Shown: positions 58,724-64,000 of the stretch, piece by piece
Layout: each line of letters begins with the position of its first letter
Numbering within the stretch: position 1 is the stretch's first letter
Assembly (NCBI GenBank): GCA_013314735.1
Contig: JABUFD010000002.1
Location: 558,001-622,000 of the forward strand
DNA from: Anaerolineae bacterium
GTDB lineage: Bacteria > Chloroflexota > Anaerolineae > Anaerolineales > Anaerolineaceae
Direction of reading: 5' to 3'
DNA length: 64,000 nucleotides
Translations under genes and position numbers: made by a program
The notes under the pieces: model-generated
The model's input: only the letters and a program-made list of their open reading frames with translations
Database searches by the model: none
What the model was told of the DNA's origin: nothing

Positions 58724-58805
58724 TGGGAGACCTCCAATTTTGCGTTGTATTTGATGTTTCACCCGCCGGGGATGGTTCCCGGCGGGTGGTTGTTTCCATT
58801 CCTGC

Positions 58806-60275
58806 TTAAGCGGGAGTTATCTCTGCGGTTTCTGTGACAGCTGCCGATTTGGCGGCTCCAATTTCGGCATACATGGCATCGCGCTTTTCCTGTTTCAGCA
58901 GCGGATAGAAGAACATTGAAACTACCGAAAGTGCGGCGAAAATGGCGGGTAAGGCAAATAGCACGAAGCCAAGGCCGCTGAAGAGTGATTCCGGGATGTT
59001 GGCGGCATTTTCGTAAAGGGCGGCATCGTAGCCAATTGCCACCAACACGGCACCGGTCAGCGCGGCGCCGATGGCTGCCTGGAGTTTGCTGATAAAGGCA
59101 TTGGTGGATCCCACCATGGCCTGCATGCTTTTGCCCAGGCGGTATTTGTTGTAATCCATGCACTCCATGTAGGTCACCTGCCACGGCAGGTAAGCCAGTG
59201 AATTGCCCAGGAACACCAGCACGATCAACCCGATGTAAAGCGGCAGGCTGGTGATTGGTCCGGTGAGGTTGATCAGGAACAGGATCAGCAGTCCAACCCC
59301 GGCAATGGCATAGGCGATGATGATGGCCATGCCAGGTGTCAGGCGTTTGATCAAAAATCGCGATGCGAACGTGCCTATGATGATGGTCAGGATCATCAAT
59401 CCACCGGTAATGGCAGAGATGGTGCCGAGATTTTCAGCGCCAAAGGCATACTTGATGTAATACACGCTGGCGGTGGTGAAAATGTTGAAGATGAAACCGC
59501 CAAACAGGTAGCCGATCATGGAATACAGCAGGGGTTTGTTTACCCTGAACATGGCGAGCGCGTCTTTGACCGTCACCTGACCTTCTTCCACCGAGCCTTT
59601 GCCTTCCTTGACCAGGATAATACCGACGAGGGAGATGATGGTCAGCGGCAGCATTACCAGGAAGGTGGCGAGTCCGAAATTGGGTGTTACCCCGTCCGGT
59701 CCGAGGGCAATGGCAATGGCGAGGAAACCCGACATTCCGGTGGCAACCACCAGAGTCACAATGCGCGGGGCGGCCAGCAGCTTGGAGCGCACGTTGGCAT
59801 CATCGGTGAGGGTCTGGGTAAGCGGATTGATCGGCATGAGGGTGAAGGCGGTATCGAACAGGAAATAGAAGAAATATAGCCAAACAATTTTGGCGATGTC
59901 GGGCAGCCCGGCGGGAATATTGAAAAGGGCGATGATCAGGATGGTGGAAAGGACGGTGCCGAACAGCAGGATCGGTTTGAACTTGCCCTGTTTGCGGCGC
60001 GGCGCGCGGTCCATCAGGAACCCCATCAGCGGATCGTTGATCGCATCCCAGATGCGCCCGATCAGCAGCATTGCCGTGGCAACTGCCGCCGCCTTGCCGG
60101 CGATCCCGGTGTAAATGCCAGCATAATCGGTGATATACAAGATCAGGTAACCGGCAATCAGGCTGTTGGGCAGCAGCTGGGATAATCCCATTACCGATAC
60201 CCCGAACATGGTCTTAAAATCTTCCGGGTATTGTTTTTTCTGTTTGGGTTGTTTCTCTTGTTGTGCCATTGTCAT
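58806..60275 (-). CDS. GPH-family sugar:cation symporter (MFS)
   Basis: A 489-residue, 12-helix transporter. RIWDAINDPLMGFLMDRAPRRKQGKFKP is the GPH signature loop, and the N-terminal MGLSQLLPNSLIAGYLILYI starts helix 1. It is diverged from the GPH protein at 38-39 kb (different loop charges and C-terminus). It lies between the AraC gene (208 bp upstream) and the propeller gene, which suggests a regulated uptake operon. AAGGA precedes two close ATGs (60275, 60269). Confidence 0.87.
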   Translation of the reverse strand: MTMAQQEKQPKQKKQYPEDFKTMFGVSVMGLSQLLPNSLIAGYLILYITDYAGIYTGIAGKAAAVATAMLLIGRIWDAINDPLMGFLMDRAPRRKQGKFKPILLFGTVLSTILIIALFNIPAGLPDIAKIVWLYFFYFLFDTAFTLMPINPLTQTLTDDANVRSKLLAAPRIVTLVVATGMSGFLAIAIALGPDGVTPNFGLATFLVMLPLTIISLVGIILVKEGKGSVEEGQVTVKDALAMFRVNKPLLYSMIGYLFGGFIFNIFTTASVYYIKYAFGAENLGTISAITGGLMILTIIIGTFASRFLIKRLTPGMAIIIAYAIAGVGLLILFLINLTGPITSLPLYIGLIVLVFLGNSLAYLPWQVTYMECMDYNKYRLGKSMQAMVGSTNAFISKLQAAIGAALTGAVLVAIGYDAALYENAANIPESLFSGLGFVLFALPAIFAALSVVSMFFYPLLKQEKRDAMYAEIGAAKSAAVTETAEITPA

Positions 60276-60483
60276 GGTTCCTTATTCTTGGTCGTATTTA
60301 CGGGTTCGGAAAGGGGGTTCCGACAGGATCGTGGGGCAGCCGCACAGGCTGTCTGCGAAGAATGGATTGGCGTGTTTTGATTATGACAGGCAGGTAGTAA
60401 AAGATATATCAAAAAAGCACAGTTTTTGATAAAAAATCACCATATGGGTGACAAAAGGGTATTCCTCCCATTGTTTGTGTTGT

Positions 60484-61716
60484 TTATTGGTCTGCGGTTT
60501 CCCTGTATTGCAGGGGGGTCAACCCCGTCACCCGGCGAAAGGTGGCGGTGAAGTAACTTTGCGAACTGAACGAAAGCTGCTGACTGATTTCTGCCAGTGA
60601 GAGGGATGAATAGCGGAGCAGTGTTTTTGCTTCGTCAATTTTGGCCTGGCGGATGTATTCACGGATCGACAGGCCGGTTTCCGCCTTGAATTTCCTGGCG
60701 ATGGTGTTGGCGCTGAAGCCGCTGAATGCCGCGATGTCGGCCACTGTCAGGTTCCCATCAACATGTTCGTGAATGTAATTGCAGCAGTCGTTCACGCGCC
60801 GGGTATGGTCGGTGGTCCGTTTCAGGCTGCCCACGCGCGCGGTGAAATCATACAACATTTCACGGGTCAGGTTCAGGATCGATTGCACATCACGCAGGCT
60901 TTCTACTTGCTGGGCGTATTGTTCATTTAGCGAATACGCCATCGCCCAGTTCAGGCCGCCCTCAGCCGCCATGCGCGTGACGAGGAACAGTAACCCGATG
61001 AAATTGTTCTTGTGCGCCCGGATATGCGTTGTGGACAAATACTGCGGCATATCAGCGTAATTGCTGGTCATTAACAGGCGTTTCAGTTTTCCCAGGTTGC
61101 CCTGGCGGATGCTGTCGAGCAGGTTATGTTCAAACAGCGCTGATGGATTGAACGCACCTCCTTTTTGGGCACTGATCCTTTCCTCCCAGGTCAATTCGTT
61201 GAACGGCAGGACTTCCCTGCTGGAGAGGCGCACCAGTTTCAGCGCGGGGGCATCGAGGAACTCACCGCAGGTCAGCCCATGCACCACGGCAACCAGCCGC
61301 GCGAATTCGATATACGAGCATGCCTGGGTCTGGTTGAGGGCCGACAGCCACTGGTCGCGCTGCCGGTCGGCAATGTCGTAGGAATAGGCATATTCCACCA
61401 CCAGGTTTTTGGAGGTGTCGGACAGAAAGACGGGGCCAATCACAACCAGGTGTCCGCTCCTGCTTCCGGCAGGAAGTGCCACACCGGCCCACACCTGGTT
61501 CAGTTCGTTGGAAACGATCCGGGTGGTGTGATCCTGCTGCCATAAGGCGAGAAAGCGGCTCTTAAAATCGGAGAAGTTGAACAGCAGGAGTGCGGACTGG
61601 GACAGGAGTGAATACGATGCCTGGGGCATGCCGTGCGGATCGAGAACCAGCAGCGGTATGCCGTAAGTTTCCGAGATGATCTGGTATTGCCGGGAGAGGT
61701 CCATGGTGGGCGGCAT
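60484..61716 (-). CDS. AraC-family transcriptional regulator with unknown sensor region
   Basis: A 410-residue regulator. The C-terminal AraC DNA-binding domain (about 305-405) has both helix-turn-helix motifs: LTVADIAAFSGFSANTIARKF and LSLAEISQQLSFSSQSYFTATF followed by TGLTPLQYR. The N-terminal about 300 residues contain a GAF/PocR-like fold start (QIISETYGIPLLVLDPHG) and a helical linker. It probably controls the adjacent GPH-propeller operon in response to a sugar. AAGGAG seven nt before the ATG is good, and a minus-strand TAGAAT (61735-61740) is a possible -10. Confidence 0.85.
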   Translation of the reverse strand: MPPTMDLSRQYQIISETYGIPLLVLDPHGMPQASYSLLSQSALLLFNFSDFKSRFLALWQQDHTTRIVSNELNQVWAGVALPAGSRSGHLVVIGPVFLSDTSKNLVVEYAYSYDIADRQRDQWLSALNQTQACSYIEFARLVAVVHGLTCGEFLDAPALKLVRLSSREVLPFNELTWEERISAQKGGAFNPSALFEHNLLDSIRQGNLGKLKRLLMTSNYADMPQYLSTTHIRAHKNNFIGLLFLVTRMAAEGGLNWAMAYSLNEQYAQQVESLRDVQSILNLTREMLYDFTARVGSLKRTTDHTRRVNDCCNYIHEHVDGNLTVADIAAFSGFSANTIARKFKAETGLSIREYIRQAKIDEAKTLLRYSSLSLAEISQQLSFSSQSYFTATFRRVTGLTPLQYRETADQ

Positions 61717-61814
61717 GTAAACTCCTTTATGGCTATTCTACCATCAGCCAGTACGTGCATTGTTCCTTGTGCGGCAGGGGGATGGATTACCTCTGCCAGA
61801 CGGTTGACACGGGC

Positions 61815-61882
61815 GCGCAGATGACGCGGATGCGCAGATGACGCGGATGCGCAGATGACGCGGATGCGAAGATGACGTGATC
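61815..61882 (+). repeat. 17-bp tandem repeat (3 perfect plus decayed copies)
   Basis: The unit GCGCAGATGACGCGGAT occurs at 61815-61831, 61832-61848 and 61849-61865 exactly, then in weakening form (61866-61882 and beyond to about 61900). It lies just before the promoter of the IMP-cyclohydrolase-like gene. Confidence 0.85.
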
Positions 61883-61912
61883 AGCGTAGATGACGCACGG
61901 GCGTGAATTTGG

Positions 61913-61918
61913 TAGAAT
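61913..61918 (+). promoter_or_regulatory. -10 element for the IMP-cyclohydrolase-like gene
   Basis: TAGAAT in TTTGGTAGAATAC, 42 nt before the ATG at 61961, directly after the tandem repeat. Confidence 0.4.
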
Positions 61919-61960
61919 ACAGGTAGTGAATTGTGAACCCACTACTTAAAGGAAATTCCC

Positions 61961-62533
61961 ATGCCAACCGCATTGTTTTCTGTCTATGACAAGGAACGCC
62001 ACCTGCCGTTTGCAGCTGAACTGTCGCAGTTGGGCTGGCGCCTGATGGCGAGTGAGGGCACCGCGCGTGCCCTGCGCGCCGCCGGCCTGCAGGTTGATTC
62101 CGTGGCTGCTTTTACCGGCAGTCCGGAGATCCTCGACGGGCGCGTTAAAACCTTCCATCCGGCGGTGTATGCCGGTATTCTGGCGCAGGCCAGACCGCAG
62201 GATTTTTCCGACCTGGCCCGGGTCAACGCCGCCCTGATTGACCTGGTGGTGGTGGACCTGCCGCTGGTGCAGCCGCAGCCGGGGCACGAGCCTGCTGCGC
62301 TGATCGAAAGCATCAACGTGGGCGGGGTGGAATTGCTGCGCGCCGCCGCCAAGAACTTTCGCCGTGTAACGGTGGTGGTGGATCCCACCGACCTGCCACA
62401 GGTATTGGCGGAAATTCGCTCTGCCGGGCAGTGCGGTACGGCAACCCGCAAACGCCTGGCAGTGAAGGCCTTCCGCCATGTGGCCGCTTATGATGCCGGT
62501 GCGGCGGATGTGCTGGAAAGTCTCGGCGAGTGA
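61961..62533 (+). CDS. Stand-alone IMP cyclohydrolase (MGS-like) domain of PurH
   Basis: A 190-residue protein that matches only the N-terminal domain of bifunctional PurH, which closes the IMP ring from FAICAR. FSVYDKERHLPFAAEL, EGTARALRAAG, DGRVKTFHPAVYAGIL and NVGGVELLRAAAKNFRRV correspond to the conserved blocks (usually DGRVKTLHP and NIDIGGPxxxRAAAKN). The AICAR transformylase half (about 320 residues) is absent and is not next to it. The GTGA overlap with the next gene (62530-62533) indicates coupling to a membrane protein. It may be the second half of a split PurH or a repurposed domain. Confidence 0.82.
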   Translation: MPTALFSVYDKERHLPFAAELSQLGWRLMASEGTARALRAAGLQVDSVAAFTGSPEILDGRVKTFHPAVYAGILAQARPQDFSDLARVNAALIDLVVVDLPLVQPQPGHEPAALIESINVGGVELLRAAAKNFRRVTVVVDPTDLPQVLAEIRSAGQCGTATRKRLAVKAFRHVAAYDAGAADVLESLGE

Positions 62534-63465
62534 GGTCTGCCGGCGCGATGGCCTGGAAACTGCTGCGTAAACCCCTGGATGCCCAGGCGCTGCTGCTGAA
62601 CGTACTGCTGTATGCACTCGGGGCGGGGATCGCCTCGTACCTCGGCGCGGATATCCGCTGGTCTGCCTATCTGTTGGGGCAGCTGGCTGTACTCTCATTG
62701 CAGGTAGCCGCTTACTACGTGCAGGCGTATTTCTCGCTTGAGACCGAACTGACCGAGTTGCTGGAGGAATTTTTCAAGCTTGCCAAAGCGAAGCGCGTGG
62801 GGGAGGACCTGGTGATCGACCGCCCGCGCTACATCCTGTTGCTGCTGGCGCTGCCGTTCCTGGCACTCTATATTGTGGCGTTGTTGTTGCTGATCCAATC
62901 CGGGCAGCTGCCGGGGGCGGCCTTTGTGCTGCTCCTGCTGCTGGTGGCGGCCTGGTGCGCCTTCAGCCTGCCGCCGCTCCTGCTGGGCACGGGCGGTTAT
63001 CGCGACCTGCTGCAGGGCATCGCCCTGATGGCGCTGGTGCCAGCCATTTCCTGCCTGCTGCAGCGCGGTTCCCTGGTGGATCTGCCCGGCATCTTTGCCC
63101 TTCCGCTGCTGCTGGCATACCTGGCGCTGCGCATCGTGCTCCAGTTGGAGCAGTACAGCGAGGATGACCGCCGTGCCCGTAAAACCATGCTGACCATGAT
63201 CGGCTGGGAACGCGGCATGCGCCTGCATAACCTGTTTTTGCTGCTGGTTTATTTCAGCCTGGGACTGTCTTCGCTGCTGCTGCGCCTGCCGTGGGAATTG
63301 CTGGCACCGCCGTTGATCTCGCTGCCTTTCGCTGTCCTGCAGGTGGTGCAGATGATCCGCATTCACAGCGGTGCGAAGCCCAACTGGCGCTTGCTGCGCT
63401 TCAATGCTTTCTCCAGCTTCTACCTGCTGTTATACTTGATCCTGTTCACGCTGTGGGTGCTGTGA
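62530..63465 (+). CDS. UbiA-like multi-pass membrane protein lacking Asp motifs
   Basis: A 311-residue protein with eight to nine hydrophobic helices in the order of UbiA prenyltransferases (LLYALGAGIASYLGADIRWSAYLLGQLAVL at the start). The loop where UbiA has NDxxDxxxD reads YVQAYFSLETELTE, and the second Asp loop reads SEDDRRARKTMLTMIGWERG, so the first diphosphate-binding motif is lost. It may bind isoprenoids without transferring them. The GTG start overlaps the preceding stop; an ATG at 62548 is an alternative. Confidence 0.6.
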   Translation: MRSAGAMAWKLLRKPLDAQALLLNVLLYALGAGIASYLGADIRWSAYLLGQLAVLSLQVAAYYVQAYFSLETELTELLEEFFKLAKAKRVGEDLVIDRPRYILLLLALPFLALYIVALLLLIQSGQLPGAAFVLLLLLVAAWCAFSLPPLLLGTGGYRDLLQGIALMALVPAISCLLQRGSLVDLPGIFALPLLLAYLALRIVLQLEQYSEDDRRARKTMLTMIGWERGMRLHNLFLLLVYFSLGLSSLLLRLPWELLAPPLISLPFAVLQVVQMIRIHSGAKPNWRLLRFNAFSSFYLLLYLILFTLWVL

Positions 63466-63511
63466 ACCGGAATATTGCATGAATACCCACGATGAAATGA
63501 GGATTTGATCA

Positions 63512-64000
63512 ATGTCGTCGACATTTAAATTACGCAACCAGTTTGAAGCCCATTCCAACTACGTCAACCAGGCGCAGTTCATGCCGATTGTCCCAATTTT
63601 GGTGACAGCCGGAATGGACAACACATTGAAATTGTGGTCAGTACCGCGCTGGGAAGCGCTGGCAACGTTCAATGGGCATGAGAACAGCGTCAACTGTTTT
63701 TTTGCCATGAGCCACGACCGCTGCCTGGTGAGCGGCTCCAGCGATAAGACCATCCGCAAGTGGAACATCCGCAGCCGCGAGCAGATCTGGAAGATCGATG
63801 CGCACAGCAAAACGGTGGCCACCCTGGCGCTGCACCCCGATGAAAGCGTGTTTGCCTCCGGCTCCTACGATGGTAAGGCCAAAATCTGGGATGCTGAAAG
63901 CGGCGCGCCATTGGCGGAATACAAGGATTTTGGCCGCAACCTGACCGCGCTGATGTTTCTTTCCGGCGGCAAACGCCTGTTGGGCGCCGGGCTGGGCGAA
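63512..64000 (+). CDS. WD40-repeat protein, N-terminal part
   Basis: The frame from the ATG at 63512 stays open to the window end (163 codons). Repeats are visible with the GH...WD spacing: HSNYVNQAQFMPIVPILVTA then NTLKLWSV, GHENSVNCFFAMSHDRCLVS then KTIRKWNI, HSKTVATLALHPDESVFASG then GKAKIWDA, and the start of a fourth. WD40 propellers are protein-interaction platforms. The rest of the gene is outside the window, so further domains cannot be judged. Confidence 0.8.
   Translation, partial: MSSTFKLRNQFEAHSNYVNQAQFMPIVPILVTAGMDNTLKLWSVPRWEALATFNGHENSVNCFFAMSHDRCLVSGSSDKTIRKWNIRSREQIWKIDAHSKTVATLALHPDESVFASGSYDGKAKIWDAESGAPLAEYKDFGRNLTALMFLSGGKRLLGAGLGE

Noticed and set aside
61815-61900. CRISPR array
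   Set aside because: The 17-bp units are directly adjacent without spacers and no cas gene is present.

Overview
The window looks like a piece of a Chloroflexota (Anaerolineae-type) chromosome. The reasons are a moderately high GC core, many lipoproteins and zinc-ribbon/coiled-coil membrane proteins, GH38/GH29/GH5 glycosidases, GPH-type sugar transporters, a bacterial serpin, DUF6391, and frequent short-leader promoters of the form TGnTAnAAT. This assignment is an inference from gene content; no rRNA, tRNA or other taxonomic marker is present.

Layout. 1-2.8 kb: end of a carbohydrate-binding-like protein, a GNAT enzyme, a soluble SPFH protein and a dual-specificity-type phosphatase. 2.8-5.5 kb: the most unusual region. 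An AT-richer accessory block carries a DUF1737 gene, a SAM methyltransferase gene and a DUF4386 membrane gene. The first two genes are each followed by an imperfect inverted repeat with the exact hallmarks of integron attC recombination sites (RYYYAAC ... GTTRRRY, 108 and 120 bp). No integrase is seen, so this is a small CALIN-like gene-cassette array. The block is bracketed by two 82-bp direct repeats (80/82 identical) that each contain a divergent pair of promoters, and the left edge cuts off another methyltransferase gene. 5.5-9.3 kb: creatininase-family protein, AT-rich unknown, polyol-type zinc dehydrogenase, APH-type kinase. 9.3-19.7 kb: membrane protein, double-GNAT protein, MBL hydrolase, AI-2E transporter, VOC protein, a MITE-like repeat, GH5 glycosidase, zinc-ribbon membrane protein, large lipoprotein, SurE. 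19.8-31 kb: LysM-like coiled-coil protein, GH29 fucosidase, MazG-like protein, PepC, a 941-aa zinc-ribbon/propeller protein, a coiled-coil/GRAM/zinc-ribbon protein, a NarL-type regulator, flavin reductase, MATE pump. 31-47.6 kb: second MITE-like copy, GH38 mannosidase, LuxR-HTH/membrane protein, glutathione peroxidase, a cryptic M23 peptidase, GPH transporter, GNAT, pyruvyl transferase, orphan ABC ATPase, PncC, lamin-tail protein, methyltransferase, serpin, sulfotransferase. 47.6-50.1 kb: an AT-rich block of small lipoproteins and an HD protein. 50-64 kb: NUDIX and GNAT pair, a cysteine-cluster protein, a multi-PAS sensor kinase whose H-box histidine is a tyrosine, HolA, DUF6391, an AraC/GPH/propeller locus, a stand-alone IMP-cyclohydrolase domain coupled to a UbiA-like protein, and the start of a WD40 protein.

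Functionally, the mannosidase, fucosidase, GH5 enzyme, two GPH permeases and the polyol dehydrogenase suggest use of glycans and glycosides. The remaining genes are mostly small enzymes of housekeeping or unknown role, in single-gene units or short operons, with frequent changes of strand.
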